DNA of 32,281 nt from Candidatus Krumholzibacteriota bacterium (GCA_024276305.1 JAJRXK010000021.1:1-32281), one strand, 5' to 3'; positions 6,071-14,542 are shown, counted from the stretch's first letter. The notes: a model not told the origin generated them from the sequence alone. Translations and numbers: made by a program.

Positions 6071-8119
6071 TCAACCCCCGATCAGGGCGGGAACTCGAGG
6101 GAGCTCGACTGTGAATCGTGCTCCCCCGCCGGAAAGATTTGCCGCCGAGAGACGGCCACCATGGCGCTCCACGAAGTTGTGGCAGACATAGAGGCCCAGG
6201 CCCGAACCCCCGGCTTTGCGGGTGTAGAAGGGTTCGAAGAGCCGGGGGATCTGCTCGGGATCCAGCCCCTCGCCCTGGTCCTCGACGTGGAGGTGCAGAC
6301 CTTGTGCCCCGTCGTCGGAGGGTGGGTCGATCTTCACCCGCACTCGTCCATGTGGCGGGGATGCCTCCAGGGCATTCTTGACGAGGTTGGCCAGGACCTG
6401 GTGCAGCATGGCCTCATCGGCCTCCACGACCGCGGAAGGCCCCTCGACCTCCAGAATCCGGCCTTGTTCCCGGGCCAGAGGCTGGAAGCTCCGGACCACC
6501 TTGTCGCAGAGCTGCCGGAGGTCGCAGGGACGGACCTGGAGTTCCCGGGACCGCGCGACGCTCAACAGGCTCCGCAAGATGTCGTCGAGCCGGGTGATCT
6601 CACCCTCCATCACCGACAGGGTCTCGGCCAGCCACGCTTCGTCGGCGGCCTGCCGCTGCAGGTAGCCGATCCCAGCCTGGATACCGGCCAGGGGATTGCG
6701 GATCTCGTGGGCGAGGGCGCTGGCGAAGCGGCCCATGGCGGCGAGGGTGTCGAGGTGACGGACCTCGTTCTCGAGGGCCTGGACCTGGGAGCGGTCCTCG
6801 AAGACGCAGACCAGACCGGGCTGGGCTCCCCGCTCGGTGGCAATGGGGTTGAGAGCGACCCGGATCGGGATGCGATCGACCTCTCCGTCCTGCCCCCTCC
6901 GCAGGAGGTGGGCGTCGGCGTGACGGTAAGCGACTCCCTCGAGGAGGGCCCGCCAGATGGCGTCGGGGTCGGGGAGGTGGATCATCTCGTCGAGGGGCCG
7001 CCCCTCCCACTCCTGCAGACCGGTCAGTTCTCGAGCGCAGCGATTGGCGAAGCGGATCCTCCCCCGGGAGTCGGTGCCCAGCACACCATTCCACATGGCA
7101 TCGAGGAGGCCCTCCCGAAGGCGATCTTCGGCCACCAGACTGCGGTGGAGCGACCGATGCTCGAGGAGTGCGCTGATCGTGGAAGCCAAGGGTCCCAGGC
7201 GTTGGGCCTCGCGTTCGAGGTCCGCGGCAGCCTCGGCGGGCCTCTGGAAAACCAACGCTCCCAGAACGGGATAGTGACGACAGCTCAGACATTGGTAGAG
7301 CCCCGGATCTCGGGCCGGAGCCGCGAAGGGCTGTGGACCCTGGGGATGGGGTCGGTGCTGTAGGCACTGGGGTTGGTGGAGCCATCCTTCGACCAGGCAG
7401 CTCGCTGGGGCCGACTGGGCCAGGAGGGGCAAGACGACATAGGCATGACCCTCGGCCACGACCTGAGGCCTCTGCCCCCCCACTCGGAGCAGAGGGGTGG
7501 CGGAGGCGTCGCGGGCGTGCACGCAACGGGTGTGGCGGAGGGCGGAGGCGACCGAGCCCGAGAGACCCGCCAGGGGCCAACGCACGGGTTCGGCCCGGAT
7601 TCCGGACGTCGACGGACATTGCCACACCCCCGAGACCTCTCCCGACCGCGGATTGAGGTGGAGGAGGGCGGCCAGCTCGAAGCCGGATTCCTGGCGGACG
7701 AAGCGCAGCGCTCTCTCGTCGAAGTGGTTCTGGGAGAGGTCGGAACGCATCGAAGCCCATAGCTCGGTCAGGCCGAGCCAACGCAGATTGGACTGCACCC
7801 GCTCGTATCGCCCCTCGGCGGCCTGCTGGCCGAGATCCCGCGCCAGGGCCTCGGCCTCGGGGACCGAGAGGGACCACCAGCGGCGGCGCTCTCGGGGGCA
7901 GTGGAGGGAGCGGTGGAGGCGACGGAGGAGCCTGGCCCACGCCCAGACCCCTTGGAGGGCGGTCCACGCCACACCAGCGAAGAGACCGGTCCGCAGGTCG
8001 GTCTGGGTGCTGACCAGACCTCCCACCAACGCAGCCGTGGCCAGAGACAAGAGCAGATTCACAGTCCTCGCATCCGCGCGGAGATCGGAGGGTCCGATCC
8101 CCCGCACAGAAGCGATCAA
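6071..8119 (-). CDS. PAS-domain sensor histidine kinase
   Basis: About 682 residues. The N-terminus has one or two hydrophobic segments (about 20-65). A GAF-like region follows (about 105-320) that carries a Cys/His cluster (C241, C252, C277, C280, H282). Next come a PAS domain (about 331-445), the HisKA phospho-acceptor ALAHEIRNPLAGI with H471, and the HATPase domain with N-box NLVKNALEA and G-boxes DQGEGLD and GGSGLGL. It should phosphorylate the adjacent sigma-54 activator. The start is uncertain: TTG 8119 has AAGG 8 bases upstream, and no ATG fits better. It lies 30 bases after the sugar-transferase gene on the same strand. Confidence 0.93.
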   Translation of the reverse strand: MIASVRGIGPSDLRADARTVNLLLSLATAALVGGLVSTQTDLRTGLFAGVAWTALQGVWAWARLLRRLHRSLHCPRERRRWWSLSVPEAEALARDLGQQAAEGRYERVQSNLRWLGLTELWASMRSDLSQNHFDERALRFVRQESGFELAALLHLNPRSGEVSGVWQCPSTSGIRAEPVRWPLAGLSGSVASALRHTRCVHARDASATPLLRVGGQRPQVVAEGHAYVVLPLLAQSAPASCLVEGWLHQPQCLQHRPHPQGPQPFAAPARDPGLYQCLSCRHYPVLGALVFQRPAEAAADLEREAQRLGPLASTISALLEHRSLHRSLVAEDRLREGLLDAMWNGVLGTDSRGRIRFANRCARELTGLQEWEGRPLDEMIHLPDPDAIWRALLEGVAYRHADAHLLRRGQDGEVDRIPIRVALNPIATERGAQPGLVCVFEDRSQVQALENEVRHLDTLAAMGRFASALAHEIRNPLAGIQAGIGYLQRQAADEAWLAETLSVMEGEITRLDDILRSLLSVARSRELQVRPCDLRQLCDKVVRSFQPLAREQGRILEVEGPSAVVEADEAMLHQVLANLVKNALEASPPHGRVRVKIDPPSDDGAQGLHLHVEDQGEGLDPEQIPRLFEPFYTRKAGGSGLGLYVCHNFVERHGGRLSAANLSGGGARFTVELPRVPALIGG

Positions 8120-8149
8120 GTATCGTGCCTTGGCCGCCGCGCGAGGTCC

Positions 8150-8947
8150 CTAGTGCGCGCCCTTGCCGGTCAGAACGACGCTGATGGTGCGGAAGAGGAT
8201 CTGCAGGTCGCGCCACAGAGAGAAGTGAATGATGTACTCGAGGTCGTGCGCCACCTTCTGCTCCACGCTCTCCACGGTGGTGTCGTAGCCCACCTCGATC
8301 TGGGAGAGTCCGGTGATGCCGGGCTTGAAGCGCAGTCGGTCCAGATATCCGGGCACTTCGGCGCTGAGCAGGGTGATGAAGGGGGGACGCTCGGGCCGCG
8401 GACCGACCACGCTCATGTCTCCCTTGAGCACATTCCAGAACTGGGGAAACTCGTCCAGGCGGGTCTTGCGCAGGAAACGGCCGACCCGCGTGATCCGGGG
8501 ATCACCGTCCGAGGCCCAGCGGATCCCGTCGGATTCGGCATCCTCGTACATGGTCCGCAGCTTGAGAATCTCGAAGGGGCGGCCCTCGGCCAGGAGGTGG
8601 CGCCTCTCCTGACTGCTCTGGGAGCAGCGACGCTCCTGGGTGTCGGCGGGCACATGCTCCCGCCGGCGATCGCGGCTGCGCCGATTGATCCCCACCCGGG
8701 TGTGGCTGTAGAACACCGGACCCCGGGAGTCGAGCTTGATCAGCAGAGCCAGGAAGGGAAGCACCAGGCCGAATCCCAGAAGGGCGATCACCGAGATCAC
8801 GATGTCCGCGGCTCTCTTGACCGCCCGTTGCCAGGGTGCGACCTCGGAATAGAGAGTGACCGGACGTCCGAGGGAGGTCAGGCGTGGAGACTCGTACGTG
8901 GGGGTACGAAGAATCTGTTGTCGGGCGGCGGGGTCGAGCTGCATCAT
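8150..8947 (-). CDS. Undecaprenyl-phosphate sugar phosphotransferase (bacterial sugar transferase family)
   Basis: This family starts a surface polysaccharide by moving a sugar phosphate onto undecaprenyl phosphate at the inner membrane. The product has the family's re-entrant helix region KRAADIVISVIALLGFG, the RGPVFYSHTRVG block, FEILKLRTM, RITRVGRFLRKTRLDEFPQ and WNVLKGDMSVVGPRPERP, all in the expected order. A hydrophilic Arg-rich insertion (about residues 87-122) separates TRVG from FEILKLRTM. The start is uncertain: ATG 8947 is used here, but a TTG at 9109 with AGGGG 7 bases upstream would add a hydrophobic segment (FWLLPLGGVLLVLDL) and fits the promoter at 9174-9203 better. Confidence 0.9.
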   Translation of the reverse strand: MMQLDPAARQQILRTPTYESPRLTSLGRPVTLYSEVAPWQRAVKRAADIVISVIALLGFGLVLPFLALLIKLDSRGPVFYSHTRVGINRRSRDRRREHVPADTQERRCSQSSQERRHLLAEGRPFEILKLRTMYEDAESDGIRWASDGDPRITRVGRFLRKTRLDEFPQFWNVLKGDMSVVGPRPERPPFITLLSAEVPGYLDRLRFKPGITGLSQIEVGYDTTVESVEQKVAHDLEYIIHFSLWRDLQILFRTISVVLTGKGAH

Positions 8948-9173
8948 GATTGGGCCTTGGGCTGGAAGAGCTTCTCGGTGTAGATCTAGGACCAGAAGCA
9001 CCCCTCCCAGTGGCAACAACCAGAACGACCACCCTTTCCCCCAGGAGTGTGTCGTTCCGAGCTGCACTCCGCAGAGGATGGAGCCGTAACCCAGGGCTGG
9101 GAGCCCCAAGTGGTTTCCCCTGCAGAGAGCCGGAGCAGTCGGTCGGGCGCTTCCAAACGTTGCTCGTGCATCG

Positions 9174-9203
9174 ATTGTAACCTGATTGCCCAGTGGGTCG
9201 CAA
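9174..9203 (-). promoter_or_regulatory. Candidate promoter for the sugar-transferase operon
   Basis: On the minus strand, TTGCGA (complement of 9198-9203) and TACAAT (complement of 9174-9179; 5 of 6) are separated by 18 bases. Transcription would start near 9167 and run into the sugar-transferase gene. The 8948-9370 gap otherwise shows only a weak TTGTCA at 9233 on the + strand without a convincing -10 box. Confidence 0.45.
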
Positions 9204-9370
9204 GCGATGCATCTCGATCCGCGATCAATTTCTTGTCAATCGACAGCTCCGCGGCGGACGTGTACCTTCTCGTGCGGTCGCCGGCCGGGCATGAAGGACC
9301 GGTGCCGCCCCCCAGAGGGCCGTTCCCCGCGTTGCGCGTTCCGCCGCGCCCTTCCTCGAGGTTGAGCTCC

Positions 9371-10369
9371 GTGCCTGCGCCCCGTGCCTGGAAGACCTTC
9401 GTTGCCCGGCATCTCTACTCCTACTTGGCCCTTCTCTGCGGGCTGGCGGTCGTCGTCCTCTTCCTCTTCGGCCGGGAGGCCCTGGGAGAGGCCTGGGCCT
9501 CCTTCCGCCCGGCCTGGGCCGCGCCGGTCCTCGCCCTCTCCCTGATCAACTATGGCCTGCGCTTCCTGAAGTGGGATCGTCTGCTCCGAGATTGCGACCT
9601 CCCGGTGCCCTTCACCGCCAATGCCCGGCTCTACTTCGCCTGCTTGGCCATGGTCGTGACTCCGGGCCGACTGGGAGAGCTCTACAAGCTGGTGTTCTTG
9701 CGGCGTCTGCACCGGATTCCGGCCTCGCGGAGCCTCTCCCCGCTCCTCATGGAGCGCATCACCGACGCCCTCGCGGTGGTGATCCTGATCGGAGTTCGAT
9801 TCGTGGAGGGAGCGGCAGAGGCGGTGGCCGTGGTGGTGGCGGCAGGGTTGGCCGTCCTCCTCGTCGGAGCGGTCCTGGCCGCGCCGACGTGGTCCCGGCG
9901 CGCGGCTTCGGTGTGCGCGCGGCTCCCGGGGCTGAGATCTCGGGCGGGCGGCATCGAGGCCGGACTGCTCCGCCACCGGGTGCTCCTTCGACCGCACTCT
10001 CTGGGTCCGGCCCTGGGCCTGAGTCTGGTGGCCTGGTGGGCGGAGTGCTGGGGACTCTACTGCATTCTCCAGGGACTGGGCGCCGAAGTGGGAATCCTTC
10101 AGGCCACCTGGGTCTATGCCCTGGCCACCATCCTCGGGAATCTCACCTTCTTGCCGGGCGGACTCGGCGCGACCGAACTCAGCTTGGTCGCCTTGCTCTC
10201 TTCGGTGGGAGTGGTCGAAGCGGTTGGAATCGGGGCCATGGTCCTCATCCGGGCCGCGACCCTGTGGTTCGCGGTGGTCCTGGGTCTCGTGGTGAGTCTG
10301 GTCTTTCGCCGCGACTTGCAGTGGGATGCGGTGCGGCACGAGACGGAGTCGGCTCAGGCCGATGCCTGA
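9371..10369 (+). CDS. Flippase-like integral membrane protein (lysylphosphatidylglycerol synthase TM-region / UPF0104 family)
   Basis: About 332 residues with roughly eight membrane helices. Family features include NYGLRFLKWDRLLR, the MVVTPGRLGELYKLVFLRR block (the GR-GE-K motif of this family), LLMERITDALAVVIL and the glycine-rich LPGGLGATELSLVALL near the C-terminus. Such proteins are the membrane part of MprF or stand-alone homologues linked to lipid or glycolipid flipping. Its place beside polysaccharide genes suggests a role in moving a lipid-linked intermediate, which is inference. GTG 9371 is chosen because upstream translation is Ser/Arg/Pro-rich and unlike the family. The end overlaps the convergent epimerase gene by 16 bases. 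Confidence 0.82.
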   Translation: MPAPRAWKTFVARHLYSYLALLCGLAVVVLFLFGREALGEAWASFRPAWAAPVLALSLINYGLRFLKWDRLLRDCDLPVPFTANARLYFACLAMVVTPGRLGELYKLVFLRRLHRIPASRSLSPLLMERITDALAVVILIGVRFVEGAAEAVAVVVAAGLAVLLVGAVLAAPTWSRRAASVCARLPGLRSRAGGIEAGLLRHRVLLRPHSLGPALGLSLVAWWAECWGLYCILQGLGAEVGILQATWVYALATILGNLTFLPGGLGATELSLVALLSSVGVVEAVGIGAMVLIRAATLWFAVVLGLVVSLVFRRDLQWDAVRHETESAQADA

Positions 10370-11310
10370 GCTCGGAACTCCTTGTACCACTCGATGGTCT
10401 GGACCAGGCCGGTTCTCCAGTCCACGATCCCGTCATAACCCAGAAGCTGCTGCGCCCGGGTGATGTCCGCCTGGCTGTGCTTGACGTCTCCGGGCCGAGG
10501 GTCGCCGTGGACCGGCCGGATGTCCGTCTTCAGGATTTCGGCGATGGCGTCGTAGAGTTCCAGAAGGGTGATCTTCCCCCCCAACGCTACGTTGATGACC
10601 TCGCCTCCGAGACGAGGACAGTCCAGAGCCAGAAGATTGGCGTGCACGACATTGTCGATGTAGGTGAAATCGCGGGACTGCAGTCCATCGCCGTGGATGG
10701 TCGGAGACTTTCCGTCGAGGATGCAATCCACGAAGATCGGAATGACCGCGGCGTAGGGGCTGTTCGGATCCTGCCGAGGACCGAAGACGTTGAAGTATCG
10801 AATGGCCAGCGTGTCGATGTCGTAGAGCTTGGCGAAGATCCGAACGTACTGTTCCCCGGTGAGCTTGGCCACCGCGTAGGGAGAGAGCGGGACCACCGGC
10901 ATGGTCTCGACCTTGGGAAGGACCTCGCTGTCGCCGTAGGCCGAACTACTCGCGGCGTAGATGAACTTCTTCACTCCCGAATCGCGAGCGGCCACCAGCA
11001 TGTTGAGGGTGCCGGTGACATTCGCCCGGTCGCAGGCCAGAGGGTCTTCCACCGATCGGGGCACCGAGGCCAGTGCCGCTTCGTGGTAGACGACCTCACA
11101 ATCCTCCACCGCTGCTCGGGCCGTCTCGAGGTCGGCCACGCTTCCCTTCACGAATTCGATCTCTCCGAATTGGCGCAGATAGTCGAGGTTGCGTTGGAAA
11201 CCGGTCGAGAGGTCATCGAGGATGCGGACCTCGTCACCTCTTCGGAGCAGGCCTTCGCTGATGTGGGAACCGATGAAACCGGCTCCGCCGGTTACCAGAA
11301 TGCGCGCCAT
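10354..11310 (-). CDS. UDP-N-acetylglucosamine 4-epimerase type (WbpP/TviC-like)
   Basis: An extended short-chain dehydrogenase of 318 residues that interconverts the C4 epimers of a UDP-hexose, most likely a UDP-N-acetylated sugar or uronate. The NAD-binding GGAGFIG (8-14), the SSSAYG serine motif (121-126) and the YAVAK catalytic pair (Y145, K149) are intact. RYFNVFGPRQDPNSPYAAVIP and SRDFTYIDN closely match the WbpP/TviC group rather than classical GalE. It sits 63 bases downstream of the UDP-sugar dehydrogenase gene on the same strand. Together they could make a UDP-N-acetylhexosaminuronic acid for a polysaccharide. The exact substrate cannot be fixed from sequence. Confidence 0.9.
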   Translation of the reverse strand: MARILVTGGAGFIGSHISEGLLRRGDEVRILDDLSTGFQRNLDYLRQFGEIEFVKGSVADLETARAAVEDCEVVYHEAALASVPRSVEDPLACDRANVTGTLNMLVAARDSGVKKFIYAASSSAYGDSEVLPKVETMPVVPLSPYAVAKLTGEQYVRIFAKLYDIDTLAIRYFNVFGPRQDPNSPYAAVIPIFVDCILDGKSPTIHGDGLQSRDFTYIDNVVHANLLALDCPRLGGEVINVALGGKITLLELYDAIAEILKTDIRPVHGDPRPGDVKHSQADITRAQQLLGYDGIVDWRTGLVQTIEWYKEFRAQASA

Positions 11311-11373
11311 GGGACCTCCAACTCGTGGGAAGCGCGGAAGGACCGGGATTGGACCTCGTCGATGCGATTCGGA

Positions 11374-12672
11374 TCATAGACGAAGGACATGGTCTGCTTC
11401 CACTCTTCCGAGGGCATTTCGGGTGTCGACCACCCGAGGACAGTGGTCGACGAGCAGGGAGTGATCGACCTCGGAATGCACGGTGGTGATCACCGCGCAA
11501 TCGAAGGCCGCGATCGTCGAAGCATCGAGAGTCTCCACCCGGCGCACCGCATCGAAGCCCCGAATCTGGGGAACGTAGGGGTCGAAGTAGCTCAGTTCCG
11601 CTCCCCGCGACTGGAGCAGCTCGAGAATGTCCAGGGCGGGAGATTCACGGACGTCATCGATGTCGCTCTTGTAGGCGACTCCGACCACCAAGATCTTCGA
11701 TCCGCGAATCGCTTTGGAGGAGTCGTTGAGGGCTTCGACCACCAGGTTGACCACGAAGTTGGGCATGGAGGCGTTCACGAAACCCGCCAGTTCGATGAAC
11801 CGAGCCTCGAAGCCGCTGGCCCGAGCTTTCCAACTCAGGTAGAAGGGGTCGATGGGAATGCAGTGCCCGCCGAGGCCGGGGCCGGGATAGAAAGGCATGA
11901 AGCCGAAGGGCTTGGTGGCCGCGGCGTCGATGACTTCCCAGACGTCGATCTCCATCTTCGAGCACATCTGCGCGATCTCGTTGACCAAGCCGATGTTCAC
12001 ACTGCGGAAGGTGTTCTCGAGGAGCTTCACCGTTTCCGCGACTCGGGCGTTGGAGACCGGGACGACCTGGGAGAGGGTCGATTCGTAGAGCGAGGCCGCG
12101 ACCCGAGTGCAGGCCGGAGTGACCCCCCCCACCACCTTGGGGATGTTCTGGGTGTTGTACTCGGGATTGCCAGGATCGACGCGTTCCGGAGAGAAGGCCA
12201 AGAAGAAGTCCTGGCCCACCTTCAGCCCGGTCTCTTCCAGGCGAGGGAGAATGACTTCTTCGGTGGTGCCAGGATAGGTCGTGCTCTCGAGGATGATCAG
12301 CTGGCCTGCGTGCAGCGTCTTCGAGATTTCCCCCACTGCAGCGTCGATGTAGCTGATGTCGGGGTCGCGCGTCTTGGAGAGCGGAGTGGGTACGCAGATG
12401 TTCACCGAATCGGTCTGCGCGAGTTCTGCGAAGTCGGTGGTCGCGCGCAACAAGCCCTTCTCCACGAGAGGGCCGAGGACCTCGTCGGAGATGTCTCCGA
12501 CATAGCTCTCTCCCCGGTGGATCGCTTCGACCTTGGCCGCGTCGACGTCGACCCCGATCACCCGGTGGCCGGCGCTGGCATATTCGACGGCCAGAGGAAG
12601 TCCGACATAGCCGAGCCCGATCACTCCGAGGCAGGCTTCCTTGTTCTTCAGTTTGGTTTCGAGGGTGTCCAT
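11374..12672 (-). CDS. UDP-N-acetyl-sugar 6-dehydrogenase (WbpA/TviB-like)
   Basis: A 432-residue nucleotide-sugar dehydrogenase that oxidises the C6 hydroxyl of a UDP-sugar to a carboxylate in two NAD-dependent steps. It has the Rossmann motif GVIGLGYVGLPLA (16-28), the ESTTYPGTTEE segment, FSPERVDPGN, the KLLENTFRSVNIGLVNE helix, and the catalytic cysteine in GPGLGGHCIPIDP (C271). The C-terminal domain includes GVAYKSDIDDVRESPALDI. ESTTYPGTTEE and SPERVDPGN favour the WbpA/TviB group (UDP-GlcNAc or GalNAc type) over UDP-glucose dehydrogenase. It lies 12 bases downstream of the diguanylate cyclase gene and ahead of the epimerase gene, probably in one transcript. Confidence 0.92.
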   Translation of the reverse strand: MDTLETKLKNKEACLGVIGLGYVGLPLAVEYASAGHRVIGVDVDAAKVEAIHRGESYVGDISDEVLGPLVEKGLLRATTDFAELAQTDSVNICVPTPLSKTRDPDISYIDAAVGEISKTLHAGQLIILESTTYPGTTEEVILPRLEETGLKVGQDFFLAFSPERVDPGNPEYNTQNIPKVVGGVTPACTRVAASLYESTLSQVVPVSNARVAETVKLLENTFRSVNIGLVNEIAQMCSKMEIDVWEVIDAAATKPFGFMPFYPGPGLGGHCIPIDPFYLSWKARASGFEARFIELAGFVNASMPNFVVNLVVEALNDSSKAIRGSKILVVGVAYKSDIDDVRESPALDILELLQSRGAELSYFDPYVPQIRGFDAVRRVETLDASTIAAFDCAVITTVHSEVDHSLLVDHCPRVVDTRNALGRVEADHVLRL

Positions 12673-12684
12673 GGTGGTCAGGGT

Positions 12685-13710
12685 CTACTCCGTGGGAGGG
12701 TCGGTTGGGCGGGGGATGCGGCCAATGCGGTTGCGGCCGCCGCTCTTGGCGTCGAAGAGTCTTTCGTCGGCTTTCTGCAGGATCTCCTTGGAGGTCGATC
12801 CTTCTTCGGGATGGACGGCGATCCCCACGCTGATGGTGAGGCGCCGTCGGGGGTCGCCTTCGAATTCGTGAGCCGCGACCGTTTCGAGCACGCGTCGCGC
12901 GTAGGTCTCGGCTCCGGGCCAGGTCGTCTCGGGGAGCAGCACTCCGAACTCGTCACCTCCGTACTTGGCGATGACATCGATGGCTCGACTCTGCTCCGTC
13001 AAGAGCTGGGCGAGTTCCCGCAGGGCAGCGCTTCCGCCAAGATGACCGAATTGATCATTGTATTCCTTCAGATTGTCCACATCAACCATCAGAACCGCGA
13101 AGGCACTGCGATGGCGGCGAGTGCGCTCGATCTCTTCGTCGATCCGTCGCATGAGGTAGCGGTAGTTGAAGGCACCGGTGAGGGCGTCGGTGGTGGCCTC
13201 GTGATGGAGGCGCCGCATCAGGCGAGCATTCTCGAGGGCTGCCCCCGCCAGCGCGCCCAGGAGGTGAAGAGCCTCCGACCGCCCGGCGTCGGCGGCGATG
13301 GCCGTGTCCAGGGCCACCAATCCGGCCACTCCTCCTCCGGCCAGGAGGGGGGCGAATTGAGGCTGAGTCGAATTGAGGTCCAAGAGCTCCCGCAGCTCCA
13401 CGGGGAGCGGCCCGGGTTGGCGGTTGTCGGCCAGCTGGTGGACCCACTGCTGGAGGAAGGGCGAACGGGGCAGACAGCCGAGGCTCTGGGCCGCTTCGTG
13501 CTCCCCGAAGCCCTCGATGCCGAAGCAGACCAGGAGGTCGCCTCCCAGAAAGACCAAGCGAATGCGTCGTTTGGGATAGACCCCGCCCATGGCCCGCAGC
13601 ACCCGTTGGGCCACCGCCAGGTCTCCGCCCGCTTCTCCCTGCGAGGAGGCCGCGATGGCCACCGCTGCGCGTTGGACTCGGGTCCAGGTGTCGGTGGAGA
13701 GAAGGGTCAT
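12685..13710 (-). CDS. GGDEF-domain diguanylate cyclase with GAF-like sensor region
   Basis: About 341 residues. The C-terminal domain (about 172-332) makes cyclic di-GMP from two GTP. The active site KYGGDEFGVLLP (GGDEF at 251-255) is intact. It is preceded by RAID (242-245) with five residues between, the canonical product-inhibition I-site. The N-terminal 160 residues look like a degenerate GAF-type sensor ending in a signalling helix (LENARLMRRLHHEATTDALTG). ATG 13710 is chosen, although an upstream TTG at 13767 keeps the frame open and no strong ribosome site is seen. Its stop lies 12 bases before the UDP-sugar dehydrogenase gene, which suggests c-di-GMP control of polysaccharide production. 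Confidence 0.93.
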   Translation of the reverse strand: MTLLSTDTWTRVQRAAVAIAASSQGEAGGDLAVAQRVLRAMGGVYPKRRIRLVFLGGDLLVCFGIEGFGEHEAAQSLGCLPRSPFLQQWVHQLADNRQPGPLPVELRELLDLNSTQPQFAPLLAGGGVAGLVALDTAIAADAGRSEALHLLGALAGAALENARLMRRLHHEATTDALTGAFNYRYLMRRIDEEIERTRRHRSAFAVLMVDVDNLKEYNDQFGHLGGSAALRELAQLLTEQSRAIDVIAKYGGDEFGVLLPETTWPGAETYARRVLETVAAHEFEGDPRRRLTISVGIAVHPEEGSTSKEILQKADERLFDAKSGGRNRIGRIPRPTDPPTE

Positions 13711-13823
13711 GGACCAAGCGCATTCGCTGAGAGTTCGGGTCGTGCGGGCTCTCGACAGGAAGACCAACGCTGTCGCTGCAAGGGATGTGCCAGGGCCGGG
13801 CTAATGGCCGGATTCGCAGAGAC

Positions 13824-14213
13824 TTAGGTCGGGTCGTGGTCCTGGAGCTGCGCCGCGCGGAGGCGCCGGCCCAGATCGGTCTGTTCGCGGCGGATGTCGT
13901 GGATCTCTCTCCAGGAACCTCGGCTCCGCCAGAGGGAGAAGAGGATGGCTCCGACGGCCAGGGCGGGGAGGGAGAGCCGCACCAAAGCATGCTGATCGGC
14001 GAGGTGACGCTGACCCACCACCCACAGGCTCCCGGTGAGGCGGAAGAGCAGGGTGATGACCGCGGCCCAGAGCAGAAGAACGGTGACCTCGCGCACCAGG
14101 CTCTCCCGATTGCGACGGAAGCGAATGAGATCGCGGGTGTCCCCGCTCCCCCCACCCCTTTCGAAGCGAGAGAGGCGGCGGCGTTTGGGTCGTTGCCTAG
14201 TCGAGTTCCTCAT
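13824..14213 (-). CDS. Small membrane protein of unknown function
   Basis: About 129 residues. A very basic N-terminus ([12 protein letters not shown]) is followed by two hydrophobic helices, VTVLLLWAAVITLLF and LVRLSLPALAVGAILFSLW. An amphipathic C-terminal helix follows, SWREIHDIRREQTDLGRRL. The charge pattern suggests two membrane passes with both ends in the cytoplasm. I do not recognise a family. ATG 14213 lies inside the last codons of the upstream small gene (17-base overlap), so the two are likely translated together. The frame continues upstream but is Pro/Arg-rich and not protein-like. Confidence 0.6.
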   Translation of the reverse strand: MRNSTRQRPKRRRLSRFERGGGSGDTRDLIRFRRNRESLVREVTVLLLWAAVITLLFRLTGSLWVVGQRHLADQHALVRLSLPALAVGAILFSLWRSRGSWREIHDIRREQTDLGRRLRAAQLQDHDPT

Positions 14214-14400
14214 ACTCGGCTTCTTCGATCTCTTGCACGGGTCCGGTACTGTCGAGGCTCGAGGGGCCCGCCGCTTCCGGAGGCTTGGGCTTCGGGGCGG
14301 CAGAGGGGTTGGTCCTACGACCAAAGAACACAGCCTGGACCATCCGGCGCAAGCCGGCGAAGAGGATGAAGAGAAATGCCAGCCGCAGGAGACTGATCAT
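14197..14400 (-). CDS. Small single-pass membrane protein
   Basis: 67 residues. An N-terminal membrane helix ([19 protein letters not shown]) is followed by a basic patch, a Pro/Ala/Lys-rich linker and an acidic tail ending EEAEYEELD. Small proteins with one helix, a flexible linker and a terminal acidic (D/E)-x-x-YEE motif occur in many genomes without known function (some are grouped as DUF4834-like). It is the first gene of a two-gene unit with the 13824-14213 gene and lies just downstream of the tRNA-Arg(CCG) gene on the same strand. Confidence 0.55.
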   Translation of the reverse strand: MISLLRLAFLFILFAGLRRMVQAVFFGRRTNPSAAPKPKPPEAAGPSSLDSTGPVQEIEEAEYEELD

Positions 14401-14439
14401 GGGCCGATCCCGGGGAGCTTCCCGAGAGAGAGGGAGGAA

Positions 14440-14516
14440 TGGTACGCCCGACAGGATTCGAACCTGTGGCCTTCTGCTCCGGAGGCAGACGCTCTATCCA
14501 GCTGAGCTACGGGCGC
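14440..14516 (-). tRNA. tRNA-Arg(CCG)
   Basis: A complete 77-base cloverleaf on the minus strand. The acceptor is GCGCCCG/CGGGCGT (one G-U pair), the D-stem GCTC/GAGC, the anticodon stem TCTGC/GCAGA with loop CTCCGGA, and the T-arm ACAGG-TTCGAAT-CCTGT. Discriminator A and an encoded CCA follow. Anticodon CCG reads CGG arginine codons. Confidence 0.96.
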
Positions 14517-14542
14517 ACTCGAAAGGGGTGGCCGGCCGGTGC

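Noticed and set aside
4630-6114. Long open frame on the + strand opposite the sigma-54 activator gene
   Set aside because: It mirrors a strongly conserved protein on the other strand and arises from GC-rich codon bias; its translation has no family features.
9047-9370. Upstream extension of the flippase-like protein
   Set aside because: The translated extension is rich in Ser, Arg and Pro, unlike the family, and it overlaps a minus-strand promoter. The GTG at 9371 is a better start.
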